NCBI GenBank assembly: GCA_964035575.1
Contig: OZ037912.1
Location: 1,116,001-1,180,000 of the forward strand
DNA length: 64,000 nt
Source of the DNA: Rhynchopus sp. YZ270_cl-10
Taxonomy: Eukaryota > Euglenozoa > Diplonemea > Diplonemida > Diplonemidae
Reading direction: 5' to 3'
Below are positions 10,333-21,495 of the stretch, one piece after another; position 1 is the stretch's first letter; every line of letters begins with the position of its first letter. Both the position numbers and the translations under genes were made by a program. The notes beneath the pieces are model-generated. The model was not told the DNA's origin. It did not search any database and saw only the letters and a list, made by a program, of their open reading frames with translations.

Positions 10333-10890
10333 ATATAATAGTTTTCTCAACTGAAGGAAAAGTAGCTCTAAGCAAACCCCGTGGAAGAAGTGTGGGGTGA
10401 ATATGCAGAAAAAAAAGACGATTTTTTGGTGGGAATATTTTTCACAGAAAATCGAATTTCACTATTAAGATTGGCTCTGCTCGACACCCAGTAAGGCTAC
10501 TATGGGCCCCATGGGACATTTTGGCCCGAATACCAGGCCGTATTTTCAAAATATTGATAATCCCAGAATATGGTATAGCCCTGTGGTACCAAATTTTTGG
10601 CCGAAAAAATGGACCAAAAAATGGTCATGTTGGTCACGGTGACAAAATGTGAAGCAGAGATATCAAAATGACCCACTCTCCCACCCAATTTTTTTTTCGA
10701 CCCCCCCTCTACTTTTCCTCACACCAAAAAAAGCCTCACACATAGGCTTTTTTCTACACAAACCCCAGCCAATAATTATTGCTACTTTTCCAAATTGAGT
10801 GAGGAAAAGTGGCTATGTGTGAGGAAAAGTGAATTTATCCTCACACTTCTTCCACGGGGTTTGCTCAGAGCTACTTTTCCTCAGTTGAGA
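10333..10890. mobile_element. TIR element of about 560 bp
   Basis: The left arm TCTCAACTGAAGGAAAAGTA continues through GCAAACCCCGTGGAAGAAGT to about 10395. The inverted counterpart is at 10836-10890. The interior is AT-rich with no conserved frame. Confidence 0.6.
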
Positions 10891-11072
10891 AAAAAAAATA
10901 TACATACTTGGGCCGGTTATGCCAATCAGCCGCACCCCACCACCCACACCCCCAATTGACAAGTACCCGGAAAACCGCCCGAACAATTCTGGGACGTAAC
11001 AAAACTGGGACAATTGGGGAAAATCTGAAACTTGGGACATTTTTACGTCCCAGAATTTTTACGATTACGGTA

Positions 11073-11707
11073 TGTATTTTCCCCCCCACCCATTCCCTTT
11101 GGTAAGGTGACTCCTCTCCCTTGAGAGCTGTAGGATCATCGTATCAACCATTTTTTTTTGTCAATTCCAAAACACCCGTCCCTCCCTCAAGCAACAAACC
11201 TCTTTTGCTATTATTTTTGGACATCCGAAGCTACACAACACAGTGCATGCACAGTGTATGTGTATTGTGTGTCCAGAAAAAAAATGCATTTTTTTTTTTT
11301 GTGTAGTTTGCTTGTTCTTTTGTAATCTACAAAAATGGGTTAAAAACGAGAACTAAATTTTGCGCGGGGTCGTAGTTAGGAAAAGCTGTACGGTTTCTGT
11401 TTGTCGTCCTTTTTTGGTTTCTATTTGTTTTGCTTTCTCCCTAAAAAGCGCAGCATACCTTAAGGGCCTCTGACAGGACAGTTCCGCATCCGGTTTTATA
11501 AACAAACACTGCCCCCCAAAAACATTCGTTTTTAGCCTTTCTTTTTTCTTCTATTTTTTTTTTTTTTTTAAAACTTTGCTGAATGTCGCATTCCGAACCC
11601 GGGGGTGGGGATTTTGTACAGAAAGAGCTGTGTAGTTATCCCAAAAAAAGGTGGTCTGTACATTTGCAACTTAACGGTATTGTAGAGTGCTGTGATTCCC
11701 ACAAAAA
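11073..11707. other. Spacer, nothing recognised
   Basis: T- and A-rich non-coding sequence with short direct words and no supported gene. Confidence 0.4.
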
Positions 11708-11816
11708 ATACAACTGTTGGTGTGGCCCGATTTGTGGTTTTGCGTGTCCCAAGAATGGCCCAAGAATGGCCCAAAAGTGGGTTAAATCGAGGGGCGGGCC
11801 ACACCAACTGTATAAT
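11708..11816. mobile_element. MITE with GTTGGTGTGGCCCG ends
   Basis: Inverted arms GTTGGTGTGGCCCG (left) and CGGGCCACACCAAC (right) enclose about 75 bp with two copies of AAGAATGGCCC. The ends resemble Tc1/mariner MITEs (TACAGTTGGTG...). The word GGTGTGGCCCG recurs near 56628 and, inverted, near 57617. Confidence 0.55.
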
Positions 11817-12002
11817 TTTACAGAAAAAAAACAAAAGTGAATGCTTTCCCCCCCCTCTTCTCCACGAGACTCGCATTCACATTTTAAAGTTTTCTTGATT
11901 TTTTTTTAAATAAATTTTTTTTAGGTACACTGTCACGAGAGGGCTTTGTATTTCAAGTCAACTTTTTTTTTCTCTTTTAGATGTGTGGACGGTGAGGCAT
12001 GC

Positions 12003-12080
12003 GCGATATTACGGTGGTGCATAATTATGGGTAAAAATTGGATTTACCCATAATTATGGGCACCCGTAATATTGCGCCCC
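12003..12080. repeat. Small palindrome with CCATAATTATGG arms
   Basis: Arms GCATAATTATGGGTAAA and TTTACCCATAATTATGGGC, with outer GCGATATTACGG and CCGTAATATTGCGC. Related TAATTATGGG words occur at 38780-38815 and 43870-43910 inside a large TIR element. Confidence 0.55.
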
Positions 12081-12161
12081 ACTGTAGTCATGTTTCAACC
12101 TGACATTTTTTTTCTGTAAAATTGTGTTTTCTCTCACCCCCCCTCGTCTCCCCCGCTCTAG

Positions 12162-12409
12162 TGATGGCTGTATTGTGATACTTGCCTATCATAGTACATA
12201 ATACACATTACAACACAGCTTGTATTGTGATGTGTACCGTCTTCGTAAAAATGTTCGACCGTTAAAAAAGTTCGTCCTTTTCAGGATTTTTCTGGAAGTT
12301 CGACCTTTTTTACGAACGTTTTTACGAAGACGGTACACATCACAATACAAGCTGTATTATGATGTGTGCTATGTACTATGATAGGGCAGTTATCACAGTA
12401 CAGCCATCA
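12162..12409. mobile_element. 248-bp nested palindrome (MITE within MITE)
   Basis: Almost the whole segment folds on itself: outer arms TGATGGCTGTATTGTGATA and TATCACAGTACAGCCATCA, inner arms GTGTACCGTCTTCGTAAAAA and TTTTTACGAAGACGGTACAC, with a short loop around 12288. The inner part shares the TACCGT...TCGTA end type with the elements at 9936, 16530 and 17073. Non-coding. Confidence 0.7.
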
Positions 12410-12725
12410 CTCCTCCCCTCTCACTTATCATCGTTAACCCTCTCTCTCTCTCTCTCCCGTCCTTATGAACGTCAGTATCGTAGAACGCGATTGTGCATCC
12501 TCATAACCCAGAATGCCTTCCTTTCGTCGCCTCTGACCCCTTCGTCTCCCGCCCATTTCTGCAGTGTTGTATTTTTCTATTCTCTCTTTTGTACGATAAC
12601 CCCCAGAGTGTATGCCTGCGCCTCAGAGGCGTTTTGCGACATCCACTTCACTTTTTTTTATATATATTGGTGGGTGCCATGAGAGGCACATCTTACGAGT
12701 TTTTTTTTTTTTTTTTTTTTTTTCA
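12410..12725. other. Spacer, nothing recognised
   Basis: CT-repeat around 12430-12455 and a T-run of more than 20 bases just before the TIR element. No gene. Confidence 0.4.
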
Positions 12726-14776
12726 CAGGGTTTCCGCCAGGATTTGGGGTTTCAGAAATTGGGGGGGACCATCAAAAAGACCCCCCAAAAGGGGGGTATG
12801 TAACTTTGTGTATTAGTGTGTAAAATTTGACCGGCCCTTTGGGTGAAAAAAAAAAGAGTGAGGGGAGTTGGGTCCAGTCATAGGGGGTATAGCATATTTT
12901 TTGGAAAATTCTTCAAAAAAGCAAGGATTTTTGCTGGGCACAATGAAATTTTCAGAAAAATCCCGATTTTCGGCCAAATTTGGAGCAAATTATGACCCAC
13001 CCACCCCGATTTTGGGTCAAAAACCGACTTCATTTTTGCACAGGAGTGCTTATGATTTCGTAAACCAGGGGTCCTCTGGATGCATGCATTGATAAACACA
13101 GCACTGGAAATTGCAAGGAACGGGTCTGCATGCGTGTTCTCTAGCCACTACAGTCACAGGGTATTGCGGCTGAATTTTGACTTGCGAAATTTTTTCGCGA
13201 ACATCTATTTCTGAGGTTTTCTTTGGATTCTTTGGGCCATTTTATGACCTACCACGCCCGATTTTGGGCGATAAAACAAAATTTTGTCAGGTCAAACTCC
13301 GTACTTGTGAAAAGAATTGCTAAGGAAATGTGTAATATGCGTGTTTTTGTACACGAAATGTGGGCCCCTGTAGTAATGCATAAGGTGCATAATGCATATG
13401 GTTTACACCCAGATCGTCAAAACACCCGATTTTTGCGTTTTTTTGCACTTTTTGGTGCCCAAAAACCCAACTCAGGGGTCGAAATTTTCCCGAAAAAAAA
13501 ATTTTTTTTTTTTGAGATTTTTTGATTTTTTGACAAGGCGCTGGCCCATACAAAATGCACTGGTGGTACAGAAAATGACTGGGGAATTAACTCTAGATGC
13601 TCAAAACAGCCCAATTCTTGCTTTTTTTGACTTTTTGGTCCCAGAAGGGGACCTAGGGTGTAGTGAGCAGGCCTCAAAAACACTTGTGAAAAAAAATTTT
13701 TGGGATTTTTTTTTTTGAGATTTTTTCAAAAATCGACTTGTTTTTGGTAAAAAATCACGAAATTTTGGGTTCGCGGAACCGCGTTTTAGACCCCCCTAGA
13801 TGCTCAAAAGTGCCAAATTTTGCTTTTAATGGCCTCAAATCGTCGAAATTAGCCCAATATAGGGGCAAAAAAAAAAATTCGAGGGTCTAGGTATGGAGAG
13901 CGAGCACCTTAGAAGCGTCGTAGGCAACCCGTGTTTTTTGTGTATAAATAGTACCCGGTCAAAATGCCGGTCAAAATGGGGTGCCGGTCAAATTACATAC
14001 CCTATTTTGACCGGGTACTATTTGTACACAAAAATACCCGATTTTTTCGGGAATTTTTGACAACACACTGGTTGAGTTACCGGTCAGAACCGGTCAAATT
14101 ACATACCCCCCAAAAATTTTTTTTCTCCCCGCAATAGCGGTCGTCGCGCGCTTCGCGCGCGCCTCCCTGCAGGCCACAGAGTGGAGAGACGAAGGGTGTG
14201 ACAACCGTGGGAGTCTCCTTCTTGACAGCAAAGACAAGTCTGCTCTGCCAGCTTTGGCACAACTTTTTTGCGCCAGGCTTTTTAGCACCAGGTTTGATAA
14301 CCGTGCTAAGCAGCTGCACAGGTAGGTAAGGGGTCTTGTGAGAGTGGAGGGTGATGGTATTTGCTTTTTTCCTTGTATGGCGCTACACAGTGATTGCAGT
14401 GCTGCAGTTGGAACATGTAATGAAAGTGAATGTACTCGTCGCTTGCCGAAGCCTCCTTTAGCTCGGAGGTATCAATGGTACCAATAATATCAACATCAAA
14501 GAGCCAGCAACATAGCGTCGCAGGCGCACGATACGCTACTTTTTTATTTTTTAGAGTTCGCCATCCCCTTTTCTTCCATTTCTTTTGACACAGCGAGCCA
14601 AATGCTCGGCACGGTGGGGTCACATGACCACGGGGGGTCATCTACAACCTCCAAAACCCCATTTTTCTTGGGGGGGACCATGGTCCCCCCCAAACCCCTG
14701 TAAAAATCCGGAGTTTTCTGGGAAAAATATTGGGGGGGTCCATGGTCCCCCCCGGTCCCCCTTGGCGGAAACCCTG
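12726..14776. mobile_element. 2.05-kb TIR element with CAGGGTTTCCGCCA ends
   Basis: Perfect terminal inverted repeats CAGGGTTTCCGCCA (12726) and TGGCGGAAACCCTG (ending 14776), a terminus style common in hAT transposons. TTTCA stands on both sides but in T-rich sequence, so the target duplication is uncertain. Interior blocks are shared with the 38441-44385 element: 12857-13032 matches 39056-39231, and 13785-13900 matches 44036-44140. GGTCAAAAT-rich palindromes lie at 13940-14030. Weak minus-strand frames at 14077-14641 may be decayed coding sequence but match no family I recognise. Confidence 0.6.
13940..14030. repeat. Palindrome GTACCCGGTCAAAAT
   Basis: Arms AATAGTACCCGGTCAAAAT and ATTTTGACCGGGTACTATT with a 30-bp spacer. 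It is preceded by GTAGGCAACCCGTG, which is also the end sequence of the palindrome at 15529-15691, suggesting a nested insertion. Confidence 0.6.
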
Positions 14777-15528
14777 TTTCATTTTTGGCCTGTGTGTGAC
14801 CTCTAGGAAGTTTTTTGTGAATTTTTTTTAAAAAATAGTTGTCAAAAAGGTTGTTCTGTTAACAAAAAAAATCAACCAGACCAAGTTTCGTTCAGTGGAA
14901 TTGTTTTTTTTTTCCCAGGTGTTGTGCTTTCGTCCGGGGATGAGCATTGGTGTGTGTTCTCCAACTTCGACGGATGAGTCTGCGAATTGGGAGAGGCAGA
15001 ATTTGGTTCGATCTGTGGTGCACAGTGGGTCAGTCGCAGGTGTGCCTGTCATCAATAAACACCCAATTTTTTTCTCTCTCTTTTGCGTTTCATGGAAGTT
15101 CCACTGTGGCTGACGTTTTCCCTCCTCCTCTTCCCTCCCCCTGTTCCCAACTTTTAGCAAAAGGTGTGCAGGGAAAACAAAAACACAAACAGTGCTTTTT
15201 GATGGTCAGCCACGTTGTAGCCTTTTCTTATTTCTTTTGTATTTCGTTATATCAAAATCAATACTTTTTTTTTTACCGTTCCTTAGGGAACGGAGCAATG
15301 TACGGTCCTGGAAGACTCCAAGAAAAATGGAGTGGGCAGGGGGCGAAAAGAGGAAGTTGCCTTTCCTAAACGTTCACAACAAAAGGGGAGGTGTCGTCAC
15401 TCACCTATATCATCATTAACATAACATTGCTCACCAATGGTACACTTCAATACTGTTGCCTCCCCTCTTTTTTCTTCATTGGCGTGTTACTGTAGAGTTT
15501 AAACTTTATAATTTTTTTTTTCAAAAAA
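14777..15528. other. Spacer with diverged repeat E
   Basis: A diverged repeat E (GTGCTTTCGTCCGG, GTGGGTCAGTCGCAGGTG) lies at 14921-15056. No gene is recognised. Confidence 0.45.
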
Positions 15529-15691
15529 CACGGGTTGCCTACGATCGTAGTACGATATTTTACGATTGCAGCTCTTTTTTTTGATCGCACTACGATCGTA
15601 TTATGATTGTAGTACGATATTTTACGATCGTTACGATCGTTTTTTTTGGTACGATCGTAAAATATCGTACTACGATCGTAGGCAACCCGTG
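15529..15691. mobile_element. 163-bp MITE with near-perfect 40-bp arms
   Basis: Arms start CACGGGTTGCCTACGATCGT and end ACGATCGTAGGCAACCCGTG, enclosing many overlapping TACGATCGTA palindromes. Non-coding. One end sequence recurs at 13918-13935. Confidence 0.75.
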
Positions 15692-17175
15692 AAAAAACAA
15701 AGGCAGCAGCGGCAGGACTCCTTCTTGTCTCTTGCAAAGACTGTTTTCATTGTTCGTGTCGTGTTGGGTGCTGGGGTTAGCACTTCCGTCTTCCTTTTTT
15801 TTTAAAAGATGTGTTGTGCACCGAAGCTGTGTCTCACAGTTTCCTGGTAATTTGTTTTTTTTTGCTTTTTTTTTTTTAGTTGATTTGTACAGTGAAGCGA
15901 GGAACGATTGAAAGAAATGAGGGGAAGAAAGAAAAATGACGATATTCTGTCCTTGTCTGTGTCTTCACGTTTTTTTTTTTGGGGGGGGAGATAATTCCTT
16001 TTTGCGGGAGTGTATTCCCAGTATTGTGTGTTTAAAATCAGTTATGGAGAAATACCTGCAAGGAAGATTGCCCATCCGGTTTTGTGTGTGTGCACATGTG
16101 TGTTCCTTGTCCCACCCCACTTCCCCCTTTTTTTGCTACACTCTTTTCACCGCAAAAAGCCATGTAAAAATAAATCACAAAATACGGCCATCTTTTAAAT
16201 GGAATATTTGAAGTGCCTGTTTTCTTGTGCGGGAAAAAAAGAACTGAATTTTTTTTCTATGAACATGGCTCGGGTCAACAGGGTAAAATTAGTATTATTC
16301 TTTGTTCTCGAATGAGGGTGCGTGTCGCAATCGATTTTTTAGATCTTTTTTTTTTTTTTGTGGTAAAACATACATTTCCAACAAAACGTCAGAAGAGTGA
16401 TGATGTAGTACTGAACAGTATCAGATTTGGGTGGCCTGTGTGGTCTCGGCGAGTAGTCATTTTCTAGTTTTTTTCGGAGAAAAATACAAAAAAGTCACAA
16501 CAGAATCAAAAGAAACCATGTGATTTGCCGTATTCGTACAAATTATCGACCGTACTAATGTTCGACCTTTTTTACGATCGAGCATTTTTACGATTCTCGG
16601 TATTGTGATTGTTGTAATTTTTTTTTGGTTGTGAATAACAACGTCAAAGACTGTCTGAATGACAGCTACACTAAAACCTAATATCTTACAAAAAAAAATC
16701 CCTCCAAAAAACGACGTACTATAAAGGGGTGGAGGAAAGTGGAGCTGATCCTCGTTACACTTAATGCAACCAAGTTTTCAAAAAATTGGGCGTGCCACGT
16801 GGGTTTTTTTTGGTCAACAACGAGTCGAAAAAAAAGCTTAACGGGGAGGTGAGCAGCGTCACTTCAAAGAAAAGCACCGTTTTTTTGTTTCCCTTTGTCC
16901 AAGCCCTCCAAAGCAATAGCGTCTTTTTTTTTTTGTCCTTTTTTGTTGCGGTGTTTCCGTGCCTACACGCCTTGAAGGGTCTGTACGTCTCGAAACAGAT
17001 GTAACGCTGTACGGTTGTTGTGGGTATACCCCCGGTCATTGTACCAAGGTCCGTCATGAGAGGGTCTCTTGTACCACATTCGTACAAAAAGTTATCTACC
17101 GTACTAATGTTCGACCTTGATGGTCGATAAATGTAAACGAATACGGTATTTCAAATCAGCTCTTTTTGTTTCAAG
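15692..17175. other. Spacer with two TACCGT-type MITE remnants and repeat C
   Basis: MITE-like remnants with the shared word GTACTAATGTTCGACCTT lie at 16530-16612 and 17073-17147, the latter ending ACGAATACGGTA. Repeat C lies at 16738-16788, with a diverged unit near 16655. No convincing gene. Confidence 0.5.
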
Positions 17176-17235
17176 GGTGACTAAGCACAGAGAGGCTTAG
17201 GGTCATCTTATAAACTTTTTCTTTTCTTTTTTTTC
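17176..17235 (+). promoter_or_regulatory. Hairpin motif D with pyrimidine tract
   Basis: GTGACTAAGCAC, then AGAGGCTTAGGGTCATC, TTATAAAC and a T/C tract. It is almost identical to the copy upstream of the adenylate cyclase gene (21496-21550). A weaker copy lies at 17461-17500. No gene follows. Confidence 0.4.
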
Positions 17236-18467
17236 TTCACCTCGCCAACTTCTTCTTCTCCTAGTTGTTGTGCCACTCCATGGGGGGTTTGGTTGTTCCC
17301 ACTTCCCCACAGTACTCCTTTAGTCTTGCTCCGCATGTGAAGGCCCGCTCCAAGAACACAACGTTATCCATCCTGCAGAAGAGGGTCTGGTGCCGTTCTG
17401 TCTCCAGCTAAAGGCTATATGAAAAGCAACCGTTGGTGGTCAGAACCCATCTGTTTTGAGGTGAGTTAAGGCACAGAGAGTCTACGGGTGATCTTTTTTT
17501 TTTTTTTTTTTTTAACGTTTTCCTTACCATCCCCGTGTCGCATGTTGTTTGCCGTGGCTGTCGGAACTATCATTTTAGCACTGTTCTGTCCAGAAAGGGC
17601 CCAAAAAATCTTCATTCTTTTTTTTTCTCCTCCTTCGACGATATTGCGTGGTGTATATTTTTTTAGTCCAATAGCTGACCATAAAAAAAAAAAATAAATA
17701 GTGAAAGAAAAAAAAGAAGACGAAAGAAGAGAAACGAAGAAATCACTTTTTTTCTTTTTTTTTCTTTTTTCTTTTGCTTCCCTTCTTTTATGAAATTCAG
17801 GTTGGGGGAGAACGAGGTCAAAAAATATATATAAAACAACAAAACAAACAAACGGTACGTATCCCACTTTAGGCGACATTGAGTACAGAACCCACCTCTC
17901 TGGGGTGATTGTTGATGCAAGAAGGGATGGAGGGGTTTTTCTCTTTTACACACCGTAGAGAGAACTACCCTCGCAGCTAAAAAGAAAAAAGAAAAAAGAA
18001 ATGAAACCCTCAACATTAGTTACAAAAAAAACTCAAAAAAAAAAAAAAAGCAAAAAAAAAAAAAAAACACCAAATCCACTCCCCCGAAGACCCGAAAAAT
18101 TTAAAAAAAAATGTCTCCCCTTCTGTTTTGCGTTCCCACGTCTCTTCAATAGTCAAACCCATGCACAAACGAAAAAAAAAAAAATATGTCAAAACTACAA
18201 AAAATCACCCTAGTTTCGACAGCGACAACGTTTCCCTATTGTATTGCACAGGAAACAATATGACAAAACAGGTGCAGGGTGTTTACGCTAGCACCCTGTG
18301 TGTCTCCCAAAAAACCAAAAAGCGTTCTGAAGTTTTGAAGGAAACATACAATCTTCGGAAGTTCCACAAAAAAAAAAAACCTAATCCACCTCACAGTCGG
18401 GGGGGAAAGCGACAAATTTTTCCACATTCTTTGAAACATTACACACGACATCCCCCTTTTTTTTTAA
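17236..18467. other. Spacer with repeat A copy
   Basis: Repeat A lies at 17867-17925 (GACATTGAGTACAGAACC, GGGGTGATTGTTGATGCAA). The rest is homopolymer-rich, with no gene supported. Confidence 0.45.
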
Positions 18468-18530
18468 GCACTTTGCTTAGGTTCATATCAACTTTTCTTT
18501 TTTCCTTCTTCTCTTTTTGTTTTTCCAATA
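18468..18530 (+). promoter_or_regulatory. Hairpin motif D and pyrimidine tract of the prolyl hydroxylase gene
   Basis: AAGCACTTTGCTTAGGTTCA followed by a 35-base T/C-rich tract that ends four bases before the ATG. No AG lies between tract and ATG, so the AG of GCTTAG (18479-18480) is the nearest candidate acceptor for 5' processing. Confidence 0.45.
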
Positions 18531-19799
18531 ATGGTAACACGGTCCTGCCTGCGCCAATCCCTTCTTTGCGCAGGAGTGTTCACCCTTTTTCTTTTTCTTT
18601 GTGCTGGGGTCTTTCGAGGACGACGTGCGGAAGCATCACTGCAGGCACGCCTTCGCCGTACAGAGGATGCGCTGCACGCTGCGGAGCGGTACATCCGTGA
18701 GGCGACCAACAACAAAACTACCCATCACGCATCCACCTCCACCACAACACCATTTGACCCGCAGGAACGGACAATGCTATTAGGCGGCGACGACATCGGC
18801 GCCGCCCGCGCTGTCTTCGTCCACGAAGCTGTGGAACTCTGCACCGACCTTCCACAATGTGTAGGCATCACATACAATAGTGCATCTGGGGTTCCAAATG
18901 AGACGGTTTTGGTGTATTTTAAGTCGCGTTTCCGGTCGGCAAAGGCGGAGGGCTGGTGGAGCGTTGCGGTCCGTGCAGAACACCGTGATTACAAACACCT
19001 TGCCCCGTTGCGTCCCTTCATCTCAGCAGACTACGATTACGACGTCGTGGCACGCTATGGTACCACCACGGCCAAAGCGCGGGCGCTCTGGCCGGAGTAT
19101 AATGCACCGCTCTCGCGTGCGCCTGCCTTTCACTATCCATCCCCTGCGGCGGTGGCGGTGCCGGTGTCGCTTGCACCCCGGGTGTATCTGCTGCCTGACA
19201 TCCTCAGTGAGAGGCATGCAGGGGAAATTATTGCCGCAGCGAAGGAGGGTTTGGTGGATTCGCGCGTTGTGAAGAATGGGAAAGCGGTGAAGGAAGAGAG
19301 GAAGAGCTTTGGCAGGTGGCTTGCGGACGATGTGGAGGCGGTTAAGGTGCTGCAGGATCGTATAGAGACTGCGACAGGTGTGTTGCGGGCGAGGTTTGAG
19401 AGGTTGGAGGTGTTGCGGCATTCGCAGGACCAACACGAGGCCGCTCGCGTCGACTACTTTCACCCGGATGGGTACGGACGGCAGGGGTGGAACCGTATGG
19501 CGACTGTCATCACCTTTCTGTCAAATGTGAGCAACGGAGGTGAGGTGTCGTTCCCTGCCGCCCACAGCGTCGATGGGCGAGAGAAGCGTGAGCGCGGTGC
19601 TGACGACTGCGCAACAGGGCTCCGCATCCGCCCCCTCCTCGGCACTGCGGTGCTCTTCTACTCGATGCGGCAGAGCCACAACTTCGACCCCCTCTCCATC
19701 CACGCAGGCTGTCCTGTACAAAGTGACGACGAGAAGTGGGTAGCCGTGCAGTGGCTCCGTCTGCAGCTCCCTGAGGACGGCCCGCAGCCGCAGAACTGA
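18531..19799 (+). CDS. Prolyl 4-hydroxylase, 2-oxoglutarate/Fe(II) dioxygenase
   Basis: A 422-residue protein. An N-terminal hydrophobic segment (about residues 10-28) followed by basic residues suggests a type II membrane anchor into the secretory pathway. Residues about 215-410 form the double-stranded beta-helix domain. The iron ligands are H311 and D313 in YFHPD and H391 in IHAGCPV. K402 in DEKW would bind 2-oxoglutarate, 11 residues after the last histidine, as in animal and plant prolyl 4-hydroxylases. FLSNVSNGGEVSFP matches the family motif with YLNDV and GGET.FP. Residues 30-200 are not recognised and may bind peptide substrate. The likely role is proline hydroxylation of secretory proteins. 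Start: first ATG after the pyrimidine tract. Intronless. Confidence 0.88.
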   Translation: MVTRSCLRQSLLCAGVFTLFLFLCAGVFRGRRAEASLQARLRRTEDALHAAERYIREATNNKTTHHASTSTTTPFDPQERTMLLGGDDIGAARAVFVHEAVELCTDLPQCVGITYNSASGVPNETVLVYFKSRFRSAKAEGWWSVAVRAEHRDYKHLAPLRPFISADYDYDVVARYGTTTAKARALWPEYNAPLSRAPAFHYPSPAAVAVPVSLAPRVYLLPDILSERHAGEIIAAAKEGLVDSRVVKNGKAVKEERKSFGRWLADDVEAVKVLQDRIETATGVLRARFERLEVLRHSQDQHEAARVDYFHPDGYGRQGWNRMATVITFLSNVSNGGEVSFPAAHSVDGREKRERGADDCATGLRIRPLLGTAVLFYSMRQSHNFDPLSIHAGCPVQSDDEKWVAVQWLRLQLPEDGPQPQN

Positions 19800-20355
19800 T
19801 GTGTGCTGGGAGGGGCTGGCGTGGCAACGTGATACGTGGAGGGGGGGGGGGGGGGGGGTGGTCACGCTCGTATGGGTGTGTGTTGAGGAATAGCTTTTTT
19901 CCCACCTTCCTTCATCCCCCTGTAAGGGTAACCCAGGGGTGAGGTAGGGTATAGGATTGAAATCGATGTAAGGGGGGGAGGAGGGTAAAATTTTGCAGCC
20001 GATTTTTGGAATTTTTTTTCCCCGAAAAAATGGGCCCCACCTATTAGTGGGCTCGTGTGTGGTGTGTAGAGGAAACGTTCATGAGAAATGTGCAGTGGCA
20101 CGACTCCACAAGCGTAGAGTTCATGAGTAGCTGTGGTGTTTTTTTCTATTTTTTCTTTATTTCTTAGCGGCTTTAAGCCAGTAGATAAAAAAATTTTGCA
20201 GATCTCGCGAAAACAAAAGGAATTCGACAAGAAACCATTGTGTGGGGGGGAAACCCCCAAAGGGATCTCATTCTTGCTGAAATCTGAAAAAAAAGGCTAT
20301 AATTTTACCTTTGTTCTTCCCTAGTAAACTTGTTTAAGCAGCTCTGCTGCGTCTT
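19800..20355. other. Spacer, nothing recognised
   Basis: A G-run of about 19 bases lies near 19840-19858. The rest is T- and C-rich spacer without a supported gene. Confidence 0.45.
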
Positions 20356-21423
20356 GGGGGTCTCTCGATTATATATTTTTAGGCTTCGCGTCCTGCATGT
20401 TTATTGTCCACTTGCATCTGCAAGGTTGGAAGAGGGTACCCCGAGGGTGTTTCCCCGGTCTCACCCTCCGTACGTTAACTTCGCATAGTGTTTGCCAAAA
20501 AATTAAAAGATTGGGGCGGTAGGGTTTTTTATTCGGATTTGCGTTTTTTGCTTTTTGCTCTTATACATATGGACTCGTCCGGAAACCCCTCTGGTAAGAT
20601 TCATCCTTTTGGGTATTTTTGGGTTTTTTTGATGATGTCCCCCACAAAAAGTGCATCTAGGTGATATTCTGATATGAAAATAGGTTTTTGGGGGGGTCTG
20701 AGGCTATATTTTCGCTTTTTTAATCAGATTTTCAGCCTTTTATTGTCGTTCTTCTGGATCTCTTCTCTCTTTCTCTTAATCCTGCCATGCCGCCTTGACA
20801 AGGTTTCATTGACCTCTGTCAAATCTACTGGGTCAATGCCAGGGACTTTTGCTTTGCGGGTCACCTTGGATGTGGAGACTCCATAGTAAATAAAGGTTCC
20901 CTCCGTGTCAGAGTACACGCTGAAATGACACGACCGTTGCTCGGGTAGCAGTACACAGAAGAAAAGAGATTGATGGAAAGAAGGGTGCACTGATACGTAT
21001 GAGTACGAGGGAATGAGATAACAAAGGCCTCTGTGTGGGGAAGCTCGCGCAGGGCACCGACAATGACCCCTACGGTAAGGATCTCCTGACAACAAGAATC
21101 ATCAGAGAGATGGTTCGAAACGACACCAAGTGTGCGTCGCACCCATTCTTACCGTGTTTCTCGACAAAAAAGTGAACTTCACTGCTGTCATTGCCACGTT
21201 TATGAAATGTCCAAAAATACGTAAAAAAATATAAGTAAAAAGGGGGGGAGGGGAAATAAACAAAAATAAATGCCCAAAATATGCCCTCTGGGGTGGTAGG
21301 TGTATGGTGGGTATCAAAAAATTGGGTTGTTTGGGTGTTTTGAGCAGAAAAACCTCAAAAAACCCCCAAAAGGATGAATCTTACCAGGAGGGTTTCCGGA
21401 CGGACCCATATCGAGAGACCCCC
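20356..21423. mobile_element. TIR element of about 1.07 kb with a nested insertion in its left arm
   Basis: The right end, read inward on the minus strand, runs GGGGGTCTCTCGAT then ATGGGTCCGTCCGGAAACC and GGTAAGATTCATCCTTTTGG. The left end carries the same blocks, but about 200 bp separate GGGGGTCTCTCGAT (20356-20369) from ATGGACTCGTCCGGAAACC (20569 on), which I read as a later insertion. A weak minus-strand frame (20724-21095) ends in a Lys/Arg-rich segment; it may be decayed element coding sequence. Superfamily unknown. Confidence 0.55.
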
Positions 21424-21495
21424 TAACGGTGCCTCACATCCCACCCCCCCCTCCCACCCCTTTGCAGGAGCTCTCGAATGAGCCGCATTTTCTAA

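Larger units (their letters stand above)
9936..11072. mobile_element. Nested palindromic element with TACCGTAATCG ends
   Basis: The ends are inverted copies of TACCGTAATCGTAA followed by AATTCTGGGACGTAA. Both end regions (9936-10075 and 10984-11072) are themselves palindromic, built of the repeated word TGGGACGTAA. The middle is filled with other palindromes listed separately. It has no coding capacity and is a MITE-type element that received later insertions. Confidence 0.6.

Noticed and set aside
14077-14641. Minus-strand frames of 80-111 aa as a gene
   Set aside because: Composition is weakly coding, but there is no recognisable domain and it lies inside a TIR element. Kept only as a possible decayed remnant in that entry.
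17867-17925. Repeat A read on the minus strand resembles the end of the kinetoplastid spliced leader (TTCTGTACTCAATG)
   Set aside because: Only about a dozen bases agree, no GT donor follows at the expected place, the other copies diverge there and no Sm-type site follows. Too weak to call a spliced-leader gene.
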